Source: an uncultured Eubacteriales bacterium (GTDB lineage: Bacteria; Bacillota; Clostridia; Oscillospirales; Oscillospiraceae). Taken from it: a stretch of DNA of 32,683 bases. The position numbers and the translations under genes were made by a program. The notes under the pieces were generated by a model that was given only the letters and a program-made list of their open reading frames with translations, was not told the DNA's origin and did not search any database. Every line of letters starts with the position of its first letter. The first letter of the stretch is position 1. The stretch lies in NCBI GenBank assembly GCA_900547405.1, contig URGL01000023.1, positions 1-32,683 of the forward strand, read 5' to 3'. Below are positions 24,274 through 31,979 of the stretch, piece after piece.

Positions 24274-25053
24274 TCATTTCAGCTTCTCTACCACCCTGCG
24301 CATCATGGCGCTCTGGGCATGGGCGGCAGAGGAGATGGCGCTGAGGTCGCTGCCGGCGGAAATGAACTGGATCCCCCGGTTCAGCCAGAACAGCACGTCC
24401 TCCTCGCTGTTGGCCCCTACGGCAATGCCGATGGGCATCCCCGCCCCCCGGCACTTGGCAACGCAGGCATCGATCAGGGCCAGGACCTCCGGGTGGAAGA
24501 TGTCATTCAGGTGGCCGATGGAGCCGGACAGATCGCAGGGCCCCAGGATAATGCCGTCCAGGCCGGGGACCTTTAACATCTCCTCCAGGTTGTTGACGGC
24601 ATCCACGTGCTCCACCTGGGCGAAGCGGCACATCCGGTCCGGGGCCTCTTCGATGTATTGGAACAGGTCCTCAGAGCAGTAGCCGCAGGCCCGCCGGGGT
24701 CCGAAGCCCCGGGTTCCCTCAGGCGGATACAGGCAGGCATCCATGGCCTTCTTCAGCTCTTCCGCAGAGGAGACCTGGGGGAAAATAATGCCGTCGGGGC
24801 CCATCTCCAGCACCCGCTTGGCAAGGTAGGGCTCGTTCCAGGGAATGCGGACCACAGAGGCGGCCCCACCGGCCTTGGCGGCGATGATCTGCATGAGCAC
24901 CATGTGGTAATCCATGGCAGAGTGCTCCGTGTCGATCCAGATATAGTCGAAGCCCGCCTGCCCCACCATCTCGCAGATGCAGGGATCGCACAGGTCTACT
25001 TCATACCCTACCAGCCGCTCCCCGGCCAGCAGGCGCTTTTTAAATGCGTTCAT
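24274..25053 (-). CDS. HpcH/HpaI family aldolase (paralogue 2)
   Basis: A 259-residue TIM-barrel metal-dependent aldolase of the 2-keto-3-deoxy-L-rhamnonate/HpaI type. It would cleave a 2-keto-3-deoxy sugar acid (or similar) to pyruvate and an aldehyde. Family residues are visible: IDTEHS with E43 and H44, R69 in VVRIP, metal ligands E148 (AQVEHV) and D174 (GPCDLSG), and YPPEGTRGFGPRRA. AAAGGAG precedes the ATG at 25053. It is 231 bases downstream of dctP, beyond a terminator and a repeat, so it may be poorly coupled to the transporter. The N-terminus and E43-H44 context differ from the other aldolase at 28202; the two look roughly 40% identical by eye. Confidence 0.9.
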   Translation of the reverse strand: MNAFKKRLLAGERLVGYEVDLCDPCICEMVGQAGFDYIWIDTEHSAMDYHMVLMQIIAAKAGGAASVVRIPWNEPYLAKRVLEMGPDGIIFPQVSSAEELKKAMDACLYPPEGTRGFGPRRACGYCSEDLFQYIEEAPDRMCRFAQVEHVDAVNNLEEMLKVPGLDGIILGPCDLSGSIGHLNDIFHPEVLALIDACVAKCRGAGMPIGIAVGANSEEDVLFWLNRGIQFISAGSDLSAISSAAHAQSAMMRRVVEKLK

Positions 25054-25093
25054 AATTCTCTCCTTTTCTAATCAAAGGGGATAGCTCCCCCGA

Positions 25094-25216
25094 CGCGTAG
25101 GGGACGATGCCCACATCGTCCCGGATGTTCGACGACGGACCGGTCACCTGGTTCGTATCAACCTGCCATGACCGCCCGTCAGGTCTCGGGCGGATGTGGG
25201 CATCCGCCCCTACGCG
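25094..25216. repeat. Inverted-repeat element, each arm a hairpin
   Basis: Terminal arms of 30 bases (25094-25123 and 25187-25216) are inverted copies, CGCGTAGGGG at one end and CCCCTACGCG at the other. Each arm folds alone: GGGACGATG/CATCGTCCC and GGGCGGATG/CATCCGCCC. The arms differ at four bases, and the changes keep each hairpin paired. Between them lie about 63 GC-rich bases without a gene. The element sits between dctP's terminator and the aldolase gene. Confidence 0.85.
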
Positions 25217-25242
25217 GAAATTCCGGATGTTTCCATGATTCT

Positions 25243-25272
25243 GAAAAGCCGGGCGCAGTATGCGCCCGGCTT
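25243..25272 (-). terminator. Terminator downstream of dctP
   Basis: A 10-bp stem (GCCGGGCGCA 25248-25257 with 25261-25270), extended by two A-T pairs. On the minus strand it is followed by TTTT (25244-25247). The T-run is short, so read-through to the downstream aldolase is possible. Confidence 0.75.
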
Positions 25273-25283
25273 CAGGTTTATGA

Positions 25284-26315
25284 TCAGGCCAGAGTCTGGA
25301 TGTAGTCCCAGTCTTCGATGCTGGGCTTGATGTAAGGAACGGTGGCCTCCCGGATGGTGTCATCGGGGGTGATGATGGTCACGCCCAGGCCCTCCAGCTC
25401 AGAGGCCAGAGACTTCTCGGCGGTGATGATCTGCTCGTCCTGCCAGGTAATGGCGTTGTTGATGGCAGTCTGGACCACTTCCTTGTCGTGGTCGGACAGG
25501 CCGTTCCACACGTCGCCGTTCATGAAGACCATGTTGGGGCAAATGATGTGGTTGGTCAGGGTCACGTTCTTCACCACCTCGTAGAACTTGTAGCTCTGGA
25601 AGGTGGTCAGGGGGTTCTCCTGGCCGTCAACGGTGCCGGTCTGCAGGGCCATGTACAGCTCGTTGATGTTCATGGGGGTAGCGGAAGCGCCCCAGGCCTC
25701 TACCATCTTGATGTACAGGTCGCTCTGAGGAACACGGATCTTCATGCCCTTCAGGTCAGCCAGAGTGGAGACGGGCTTGTTGGTGGTCAGCTGACGGGTG
25801 CCGTAGTAGAAGGAGCCCATGATGCGGACGTCCACCTGCTGGAACAGCTCATTCAGGGTGTCCTTGTATTCGCCGTTCAGAGCCTTCTGCATGTGCTCCA
25901 CGCTCTGCCACAGGTAGGGAGCCTCTACCTGAGCGGCCTTGGGGATCCAGGAGGCGAACTGGGCAGGGCCCTCGGTGATGATGTCCACCATGCCCTCCTG
26001 AACGCCTTCCACCAGGTCGGAGGAGCCGCCCAGCACACCGTTGGGGTAGCCGGTCACATGGATGCCCTCGGCGTTGGCGTTGATCTCGTCGATGGCCTTC
26101 ATCATCATCTGGGTAACCACCTGGGTCTCGGGATGGACGGAGCCCCACTTGAGTTCCTTCACGTCCTTTTTGGCTTCCGTAGCGGGAGCCTCAGTAGCGG
26201 CGGGGGCATCGGCAGCGGCGGCTGCCGTCGTGGCGGCGGGGGTAGAGGTGCTGCCGCAGGCGCACAGGGAAACGGCGGCGCACAGGGCGAGAACCAGAGC
26301 CAGTAATTTCTTCAT
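25284..26315 (-). CDS. TRAP transporter substrate-binding lipoprotein (DctP family)
   Basis: A 343-residue extracellular binding protein. It has a signal peptide with a lipobox LCAC (C20), then an Ala/Thr/Pro-rich linker to about residue 50. The DctP fold follows: WGSVHPETQVVTQMMMKAIDEI, then PNGVLGG, and GMKIRVPQSDLY with the arginine that pairs with the substrate carboxylate in the family. AWGASATPMNINELYMALQTGTVDGQENP is typical. The substrate is probably a carboxylic or sugar acid. GGAGG lies seven bases before the ATG. It is the third TRAP gene, after dctM, with a 62-base gap that has a weak hairpin (26350-26368). Confidence 0.94.
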   Translation of the reverse strand: MKKLLALVLALCAAVSLCACGSTSTPAATTAAAAADAPAATEAPATEAKKDVKELKWGSVHPETQVVTQMMMKAIDEINANAEGIHVTGYPNGVLGGSSDLVEGVQEGMVDIITEGPAQFASWIPKAAQVEAPYLWQSVEHMQKALNGEYKDTLNELFQQVDVRIMGSFYYGTRQLTTNKPVSTLADLKGMKIRVPQSDLYIKMVEAWGASATPMNINELYMALQTGTVDGQENPLTTFQSYKFYEVVKNVTLTNHIICPNMVFMNGDVWNGLSDHDKEVVQTAINNAITWQDEQIITAEKSLASELEGLGVTIITPDDTIREATVPYIKPSIEDWDYIQTLA

Positions 26316-26377
26316 TTGACTTCCTCCATTTTTTGTGTTTTATTCCAGTATCGGCTTTTCGCCGGTATCTGCGCTTT

Positions 26378-27655
26378 TTAGCCGTACATCAGCTGGGGCA
26401 GCCAGTTGGTGACGCCGGGGACAAAGGTGACGATCATCAGCACGATCAGCAACGGCACCAGGAAGGGGGCCGTGGCCTTGATGACCCGCTCCGCGGAGAC
26501 CTTGGACACATTGGACACCACATACAGCACCACACCGATGGGCGGAGTGACCACGCCGATCATCAGGTTCAGGATCATGATCAGGCAGGCCTGGGTCTCG
26601 GTGCAGCCCATAGCCATCATGGCGGGGATCAGAATGGGTCCCAGGATCAGGATGGCGGCAGTGCCCTCCATGAAGCAGCCGATGAACAGCAGGAACACGT
26701 TGACCAGGATCAGGAACAGCACCTTATTCTGAATCAGGGACAGGAAGGCGGTGATCTGCTGGGGGATCTGGGCCACGGATAGGATGTAGCCGAAGATATT
26801 GGCGGTCATGACGATGGACAGCACCACGCCGGTGGTCTCGCAGGTGGAGAGCATGACCTTGGGGATGTCCTTCAGCTTCAGGTCCTTATAGGACAGCAGG
26901 CCAATGAGCAGAGAGTAGGCGGCGGCCACAATGGCGGCCTCGGTGGTGGTGACGATGCCGGTGTAGATGGACACGAACAGGATGACGGGGGCCATCAGGG
27001 CCAGAAAGGCTTCCTTAAAGGCCACCCAGATGACCTTCAGCGTGGGCCGGGGGTTTCTGGGGTAGCCCCGCTTTCTGGCGTAGTAGGCTACCATGGCGCA
27101 CAGGGCAATGGCGATGAGAATGCCGGGGATGATGCCGCCTACGAAGCAGCGGCCCACAGACGCACCTACGGTGACGCACATGATGACCATGGGCAGAGAG
27201 GGGGGGATAATGGGGCCCAGCACAGAGGAGGCGGCGGTGACGGCGCAGGAGAAGTCGTCATCGTAGCCCACTTCCCGCATAGCCTGGATCTCGATGTTGC
27301 CCAGGCCGCCGGCATCGGCAACGGCGGTGCCGCTCATACCGGCGAACAGGGCGGAGCACAGCACGTTGGCGTGGCCCATGCCGCCGGGGACGGTGCCCAC
27401 GATCACATTGGCGAAGCGGAACATCTTCCGGGTAACGCCGCCGGTGTTCATCAGGTTGCCCATGAGGATGAAGAAGGGGGCGGCGATCATGGTAAAGGAG
27501 TTAGAGGCCTGGGTGATCCGCTGGACAACCACCATGGGGTTGGTGCCGGTGAGGAACATATACAGGAAGGATGTCAGGCCCAGGTTGACATACAGGGGCA
27601 GTCCCGTAAACAGCAGGATCAGAAACAGTATCAGGATAATTGCAATAGCGCTCAT
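26378..27655 (-). CDS. TRAP transporter large permease (DctM family)
   Basis: A 425-residue membrane protein with about 12 hydrophobic segments, the sodium-coupled transport subunit. Recognisable stretches are FFILMGNLMNTGGVTRKMFRFANVIVG, SGTAVADAGGLGNIEIQAM and VLGPIIPPSLPMVI in the first half, and FMEGTAAILILGPILIPAM and GVVTPPIGVVLYV in the second. These form the two scaffold and transport repeats of the family. The ATG at 27655 overlaps the dctQ stop (ATGA), so the small and large permeases are translationally coupled. Confidence 0.95.
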   Translation of the reverse strand: MSAIAIILILFLILLFTGLPLYVNLGLTSFLYMFLTGTNPMVVVQRITQASNSFTMIAAPFFILMGNLMNTGGVTRKMFRFANVIVGTVPGGMGHANVLCSALFAGMSGTAVADAGGLGNIEIQAMREVGYDDDFSCAVTAASSVLGPIIPPSLPMVIMCVTVGASVGRCFVGGIIPGILIAIALCAMVAYYARKRGYPRNPRPTLKVIWVAFKEAFLALMAPVILFVSIYTGIVTTTEAAIVAAAYSLLIGLLSYKDLKLKDIPKVMLSTCETTGVVLSIVMTANIFGYILSVAQIPQQITAFLSLIQNKVLFLILVNVFLLFIGCFMEGTAAILILGPILIPAMMAMGCTETQACLIMILNLMIGVVTPPIGVVLYVVSNVSKVSAERVIKATAPFLVPLLIVLMIVTFVPGVTNWLPQLMYG

Positions 27656-28170
27656 TCAGCCTCGCCTCCCACATCTTTATAATTTCTGGGGCCCTTGGTG
27701 AAGCACTCAATGAGGCCCGCCAGCTCGTAAAACACAATGGTCAGGTTGCAGATGGGGCCCATCACATACACAATGCCGTAGTTCAGGGCGATGGACACGG
27801 CGGTGCGCTTGGCACCTACGCCGATCAGGTTGATGCCGTAGCGGATCATCAGAACCGAGAAGATGATGACCAGCACATGGCAGAAGGCCTGGAGCCACTT
27901 CTGGACTCCCTGGGGCATCATATTCAACAGGGCGGTGATGCGGATGTGGGAATCCTTCCGGGTGGCAATGGCCCAGCCCAGGTAGCAGATCCACACATAG
28001 GTCAGCTGGATCAGCTCCTCTGACCAGACGATGGGGTTATTCAGGACCCATCTCCAGATGACCTGTGCCAGACCCAGGATAAAAATACCGCTGAGCAGCA
28101 CCACGGACAGCCAGTCGATGACCGTTTCGGTGACTTTTTTCACCGTCGGCAGGATCTTGCCCAAGAACAT
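27652..28170 (-). CDS. TRAP transporter small permease (DctQ family)
   Basis: A 172-residue protein with four membrane segments. It helps the large permease engage the binding protein. The family stretch NPIVWSEELIQLTYVWICYLGWAIATRKDSHIRI is intact. I chose the ATG at 28170 (MFLGKILP), with GGAGG at 28179-28183. A TTG five codons earlier (28185) also has a well-placed AAGGAGGAG and is possible. It follows the aldolase at 28202 by about 30 bases. Confidence 0.92.
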   Translation of the reverse strand: MFLGKILPTVKKVTETVIDWLSVVLLSGIFILGLAQVIWRWVLNNPIVWSEELIQLTYVWICYLGWAIATRKDSHIRITALLNMMPQGVQKWLQAFCHVLVIIFSVLMIRYGINLIGVGAKRTAVSIALNYGIVYVMGPICNLTIVFYELAGLIECFTKGPRNYKDVGGEAE

Positions 28171-28201
28171 TCCTTTTTCCTCCAATTCTGTCTCCTCCTT
28201 T

Positions 28202-28984
28202 TTATCTCTTGGCTTCCAGCTCCCGGGCCTGTCGGATCACGTCCTTGCTCATTTCCCGGAAATAGTCCAGGGGGGTGCCCATGGACAGGAAGCTTGCTCC
28301 CTGCCCGATCCACCAGCTGACCAGCTTCATATCCACGCCGATGGACAGGCCGAAGGGCTTGCCGTGAGCCTTGCATTTGTCGATGATGCTCTGCATCAGG
28401 TCCTGGACCTCCGGGTCGAAGTAGTTGCCCATCTTGCCTACGGAGGCGGACAGGTCCATGGGGCCGCAGATGATGCCGTCTACACCCTCCACCTCCAGGA
28501 TCTCATCCAGATTCTTCACAGCCTCCACGTGCTCGCACTGCATGAGCTTCAGCAGCTGGCCGTCTACGGTCTGCAGGTACTCTCCCAGGGGCTTGGTGCC
28601 GTAGTCCAGCCCACGGAGGGGGCCAAAGCCCCGGATCCCCTTAGGCGGGTAGGTGCAGATGGCCACGCACTGCCGGGCTTCCTCCGCGGAATTCACCATG
28701 GGGAAAATAACACCGTCGGGGCCGCACTCGATGACAGGCTTGATATTGCACATCTGGTGATCCGGCACCCGGACGAAGGCACAGCTGCCGCCGGCATTGG
28801 TGGCGATAATGGCGTTTTTGATCATGGGCTGGGTCATGCCCGCGTGCTCGTTGTCGATCCACACATAGTCGTAACCCAGAAGGCCGCACATCTCATAGAA
28901 GTCCAGCTCGGTGTTGGAGCAGTGGGTACCGAAGCACAGGCCCCCGGCGGCCAGCTTATCCTTGATCCTTTGAATGTTGTTCAT
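28202..28984 (-). CDS. HpcH/HpaI family aldolase (paralogue 1)
   Basis: A 260-residue TIM-barrel aldolase of the same family as the gene at 24274. It has IDNEHAG (E46, H47), R72 in FVRVP, ECGPDGVIFPMVNS, YPPKGIRGFGPLRG, and metal ligands E151 (MQCEHV) and D177 (GPMDLSASVG). It is the first gene of the TRAP operon, read from the promoter at 29040-29068, which suggests that its substrate is what the transporter brings in. GGAGGAG lies upstream of the ATG at 28984; a longer reading would start in the leader. No dehydratase or kinase for a sugar-acid pathway lies nearby. Confidence 0.91.
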   Translation of the reverse strand: MNNIQRIKDKLAAGGLCFGTHCSNTELDFYEMCGLLGYDYVWIDNEHAGMTQPMIKNAIIATNAGGSCAFVRVPDHQMCNIKPVIECGPDGVIFPMVNSAEEARQCVAICTYPPKGIRGFGPLRGLDYGTKPLGEYLQTVDGQLLKLMQCEHVEAVKNLDEILEVEGVDGIICGPMDLSASVGKMGNYFDPEVQDLMQSIIDKCKAHGKPFGLSIGVDMKLVSWWIGQGASFLSMGTPLDYFREMSKDVIRQARELEAKR

Positions 28985-29039
28985 GGGTCTTTCTCCTCCC
29001 CTTGGCATAAGCAAAAGGTTTTAAATAATTTATGAATTG

Positions 29040-29068
29040 ATTATATATTGGGTTTCAGAGAAAGGCAA
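29040..29068 (-). promoter_or_regulatory. Promoter of the aldolase-TRAP operon
   Basis: On the minus strand, TTGCCT (29063-29068), a 17-base spacer and TATAAT (29040-29045). The tandem CGATTTCA operators lie just upstream of the -35. The leader to the ATG at 28984 is about 50 bases. Confidence 0.85.
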
Positions 29069-29070
29069 TA

Positions 29071-29086
29071 CGATTTCACGATTTCA
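29071..29086. promoter_or_regulatory. Tandem 8-bp direct repeat, probable regulator sites
   Basis: CGATTTCA occurs twice back to back (29071-29078 and 29079-29086). Its inverse TGAAATCG recurs at 29116-29123 within the palindrome next to the regulator's promoter. The core resembles LacI-family half sites (AAnCGnTT), so the adjacent regulator is the likely binder. Confidence 0.65.
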
Positions 29087-29107
29087 CATATGTTTGGATA
29101 GAATTTC

Positions 29108-29124
29108 ACGATTTATGAAATCGT
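29108..29124. promoter_or_regulatory. Palindromic operator next to the lacI promoter
   Basis: ACGATTT-ATG-AAATCGT is a perfect 7-bp inverted repeat with a 3-base centre. It directly abuts the -35 box at 29125. The AATCGTTT at its right end fits the LacI-family core AAnCGnTT. Binding here would block the regulator's own promoter. Confidence 0.7.
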
Positions 29125-29153
29125 TTGACATATATGACAGATTATGCTAGTAT
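29125..29153 (+). promoter_or_regulatory. Promoter of the LacI-family regulator
   Basis: TTGACA (29125-29130), a 17-base spacer and TAGTAT (29148-29153). It is divergent from the promoter at 29040-29068; the two -35 boxes are 56 bases apart, with the operators between. Confidence 0.87.
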
Positions 29154-29189
29154 ATTTCTATCTCAATCAGTAAATTAGGAGAAAACACT

Positions 29190-30197
29190 ATGGTTGACCA
29201 GAAAACAATTGCGGAAAAGGCCGGGGTGTCCCGGGCCACGGTTTCCCGGGCCTTCACCCAGAACGCCAACGTCTCCCCCAGGTCCCTGGCAAAAATTCAG
29301 GCAGCCATGGAGAGCCTGGGCCTCCAGCCCCTGGCCTGGTTTCCCAGCGATATACGCAAAAAGTCCAAGTATGTGCTGATCCTCTGCGGCGACATCAGCA
29401 ACGCCTTCTTCTCCCAGGTCATCAAGGGCATCAGCGACCGGCTGCTGGCCCTGGGGCTGCTGCCCGTGGTCTGCAACAGCAACTACAACGCGGACCTGGA
29501 GGAAAGCCAGATCGAAATGGCCGACACCAACAATTACCTGGGCATCATTTTCGTCACCGCCACAGAGCGCCCCACTCTGGCCGCCACCCTGTACCGCACC
29601 AATACCCCCGTCATCCTGGTCAACCGCTATATCCACTCCTTCGAGACCCACACCGTCTGCATCGACAACTACAAGGGCGGCTACATCGCCGCCATGCACC
29701 TGATCGAAAAGGGTCACCGGCGCATCGCCCACATTGCCAGCTACAAGGGCACCACCCCCCAGATGGACCGGATCCAGGGCTTCCAGGAGGCCATGCAGTG
29801 CCTGCCCCGGGGGGAATACCGCTACCAGGTCTACTTCGGGGACGGCACCCTGGAGCGGGGCAACCAGGTGGCCCGGGAGCTGATCAAAAACGGCATGCCC
29901 TACACCGCCCTTTTCGTGGCCGACTGCCAGATCGCCATCGGCATTGTGAACACCCTCCGGGAGCAGGGCTTCCGGGTGCCCACAGACGTCAGCATTCTCT
30001 GCTTCGATGACTCCCCCTACATCAACCAGTATGGCCTGCGCCTTTCCACTGTCACCTACAATCCCCTGTCCATGGGCTCTACCGCCGTAGACCTGCTGGC
30101 CCAGCTCATGAGCGACCGGCTCAGCAGCATCTCCCACGTGAACCTGACCCCCCAGCTCATCCAGCGGGACAGCGTCATGGATATCAACAAGAGATAG
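29190..30197 (+). CDS. LacI-family transcriptional regulator
   Basis: A 335-residue regulator. Residues 5-30 form the DNA-binding helix-turn-helix (TIAEKAGVSRATVSRAF). The usual hinge YxPNxxARxL appears as LQPLAWFPSDI, so the hinge helix is atypical. Residues from about 60 form a periplasmic-binding-protein-like sensor (YVLILCGDISNAFFSQVIKGI, then HRRIAHIAS and DVSILCFDDSPY). AGGAG (29177-29181) lies eight bases before the ATG. It is divergent from the aldolase-TRAP operon and probably represses it until an imported substrate or product binds. The terminator at 30207 is shared with rnc. Confidence 0.93.
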   Translation: MVDQKTIAEKAGVSRATVSRAFTQNANVSPRSLAKIQAAMESLGLQPLAWFPSDIRKKSKYVLILCGDISNAFFSQVIKGISDRLLALGLLPVVCNSNYNADLEESQIEMADTNNYLGIIFVTATERPTLAATLYRTNTPVILVNRYIHSFETHTVCIDNYKGGYIAAMHLIEKGHRRIAHIASYKGTTPQMDRIQGFQEAMQCLPRGEYRYQVYFGDGTLERGNQVARELIKNGMPYTALFVADCQIAIGIVNTLREQGFRVPTDVSILCFDDSPYINQYGLRLSTVTYNPLSMGSTAVDLLAQLMSDRLSSISHVNLTPQLIQRDSVMDINKR

Positions 30198-30206
30198 CAA
30201 TACCAA

Positions 30207-30240
30207 AAATGCCGCCGTCCGGACCCGGACGGCGGCATTT
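30207..30240. terminator. Bidirectional terminator between lacI and rnc
   Basis: A near-perfect hairpin (AAATGCCGCCGTCCGG 30207-30222 with 30225-30240). Read leftward, behind rnc, it ends in TTTTT, so it should stop rnc transcription well. Read rightward, behind the regulator, only TTT follows, so it is weaker. Confidence 0.85.
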
Positions 30241-30247
30241 GGCATTC

Positions 30248-30931
30248 TTACGCCTTGGGAAACAGCTTCCCGATGGCATCCCGGGCGGATTCCTGCTCCG
30301 CCCGCTTTTTGCTGGTGCCCTCACCCTGGCCCACCACGGTGCCGTTGAGGGACACGGCCACGGAAAAGTGCTTGTCGTGGTCCGGGCCCGATTCGGCAGT
30401 AAGCTCGTAGGTCAGCACCTGATTTTTCTTCTGCTGGACCAGCTCCTGGAGCTTGGTTTTATAGTCCACATTGTGGAGCTGGCTCACAGGGACCTCTACC
30501 AGGATAAAGGTCTGAATGAATTTCTTCGCGGCCTGAATGCCTCCGTCCAGGAAGCTGGCGGCGATGACGGACTCCACGGCATCAGCCAGGATAGAGTCCC
30601 GGGTCCGGCCTCCCCCCTGCTCTTCCCCGTGGCCCAGGAGCAAATGCTCCCCCAGGTGGATCTCGTTGGCCACCTTGGCCAGGGTCTTTTCGCAGACCAT
30701 ATCCGCCCGCATCCGGGTCAGCTCTCCTTCCGGCCGGTCCGGGAAGCTGCGGTACAGGTACTCCGCCACCAGCATACCCAGTATGCTGTCCCCCAGAAAT
30801 TCCAGCCGCTCGTTGCTCAATAGGCTATTGTGCCACCGCTCGTTGGCATAGGAGGAGTGGGCCAGGGCGTTTTGCAGCAGGGAAATATTTTGAAAGTGAT
30901 AGCCGATGGCTTCTTCCAGATCTTTAATCAT
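30248..30931 (-). CDS. rnc: Ribonuclease III
   Basis: A 227-residue endonuclease that cuts double-stranded RNA, including rRNA precursors. The signature NERLEFLGDS (40-49) holds catalytic E44 and D48; the second pair D117 and E120 lies in DSILADAVESV. A double-stranded RNA-binding domain runs from about 155 to 225 (DYKTKLQELVQQ, then GEGTSKKRAEQESARDAI). The ATG at 30931 overlaps the plsX stop by eight bases. A longer start nine codons earlier lies inside plsX and is not preferred. It is separated from smc, its usual partner, by the island. Confidence 0.97.
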   Translation of the reverse strand: MIKDLEEAIGYHFQNISLLQNALAHSSYANERWHNSLLSNERLEFLGDSILGMLVAEYLYRSFPDRPEGELTRMRADMVCEKTLAKVANEIHLGEHLLLGHGEEQGGGRTRDSILADAVESVIAASFLDGGIQAAKKFIQTFILVEVPVSQLHNVDYKTKLQELVQQKKNQVLTYELTAESGPDHDKHFSVAVSLNGTVVGQGEGTSKKRAEQESARDAIGKLFPKA

Positions 30932-31964
30932 GAACTGTCTGCTCCTTATACTTGGCAAGCTCTGCCAGTCTCTTTTCCAGCTCCGGAGTCAGGTCGTGAC
31001 CGGCCGCATCCATGGCCTGCTTCACCGCGTTGCGGAAAGCCAGGGCATCGGAGGAGCCGTGGGCCTTGATGACGGGCTTTTTGATACCCAGCAGCTGGGT
31101 GCCGCCGATCTCATGGTAGTCCATCAGCTTCATCATGTCTTTCACGCCGGAGGCGCACAGAAGGTAGCCCAGTTTGGACAAAGCATTCTTTTTAAACATT
31201 TTCTTCATGAGGCTGCCCATAAACATGGCGGTGCCCTCGATGGATTTCAGCAGAACGTTTCCGGAGAAGCCGTCGCATACCACCACGTCCACGGCCCCCA
31301 GGGGCACATCCCTGGCCTCCACGTTGCCGACGAAATTCAGCAGCCCCTTGTCGGAGGCATCCTTCAGGAGGCCATAGGCCTGGCACTGCAAATCGGTGCC
31401 CTTGCTGTCCTCGGTGCCGATGTTGAGAAGGCCCACCTTAGGCTCCGCCACACCCAGCTTGCTCTGGGCATAGGCAGAGCCCACCAGACCGAACTGCAGC
31501 AGAAATTCCGGGGTACACTCGGCGTTGGCGCCGCAGTCCACGATCAGGGTCTGGCCCCCGGCCTTATTGGGCATGGCGGGGCCCATGGCCGCCCGCCGGA
31601 TCCCCTTTACCCGCTTGACGATCAGGGTTGCGCCGCTTAAAAGCGCTCCCGTAGACCCGGCGGAAATGAAGGCATCCCCCTGGCCCTCGGCCAGCAGCCG
31701 GAGGCCGATGATCATAGAGGAATTCTTCCGCTTGTGGATCACCGTGCCGGGATCGTCGTGCATATCCACCACGTCCTCTGCCCCGGCGATCTCTATTCCC
31801 TGGGGCAGATCCTGATAGCCTTGCTCCTGCATGATCTGCAAAATCTCTTCGCTGCGGCCCACCAGGGTGATCTCCGCCCCAAAAGTCTTGACCGCTTCAA
31901 TGGCCCCCAGCACGGGAGCCTGGGGGGCCAGATCGCCGCCCATTGCGTCCAGGATGATCTTCAT
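30924..31964 (-). CDS. plsX: Phosphate acyltransferase PlsX
   Basis: A 346-residue enzyme that makes acyl-phosphate from acyl-ACP for the PlsX/PlsY route of phospholipid synthesis. It begins KIILDAMGGDLAPQAPVLGA and contains HDDPGTVIHKRKNSSM, FISAGSTGALLSGA, VDCGANAECTPEFL and DVVVCDGFSGNVLLKS, all family landmarks. GGAAGG (31972-31977) lies seven bases before the ATG at 31964. An acpP gene, often present between plsX and rnc, is not here. No promoter is visible upstream because the native sequence seems to end at about 31,980. Confidence 0.96.
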   Translation of the reverse strand: MKIILDAMGGDLAPQAPVLGAIEAVKTFGAEITLVGRSEEILQIMQEQGYQDLPQGIEIAGAEDVVDMHDDPGTVIHKRKNSSMIIGLRLLAEGQGDAFISAGSTGALLSGATLIVKRVKGIRRAAMGPAMPNKAGGQTLIVDCGANAECTPEFLLQFGLVGSAYAQSKLGVAEPKVGLLNIGTEDSKGTDLQCQAYGLLKDASDKGLLNFVGNVEARDVPLGAVDVVVCDGFSGNVLLKSIEGTAMFMGSLMKKMFKKNALSKLGYLLCASGVKDMMKLMDYHEIGGTQLLGIKKPVIKAHGSSDALAFRNAVKQAMDAAGHDLTPELEKRLAELAKYKEQTVHD

Positions 31965-31979
31965 TGGATTACCTTCCTT

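Noticed and set aside
25040..25363. 107-codon minus-strand frame between dctP and the aldolase
   Set aside because: It is translated repeat and terminator DNA, with no ribosome site of its own.
26350..26368. Hairpin between dctM and dctP as a terminator
   Set aside because: The stem is about 7 bp with a G-U pair and no T-run follows on the minus strand. At most it may slow decay of the dctP message.
30931..30958. Earlier start for rnc (nine extra codons)
   Set aside because: It would extend the overlap into plsX, and the ATG at 30931 matches the usual RNase III N-terminus.
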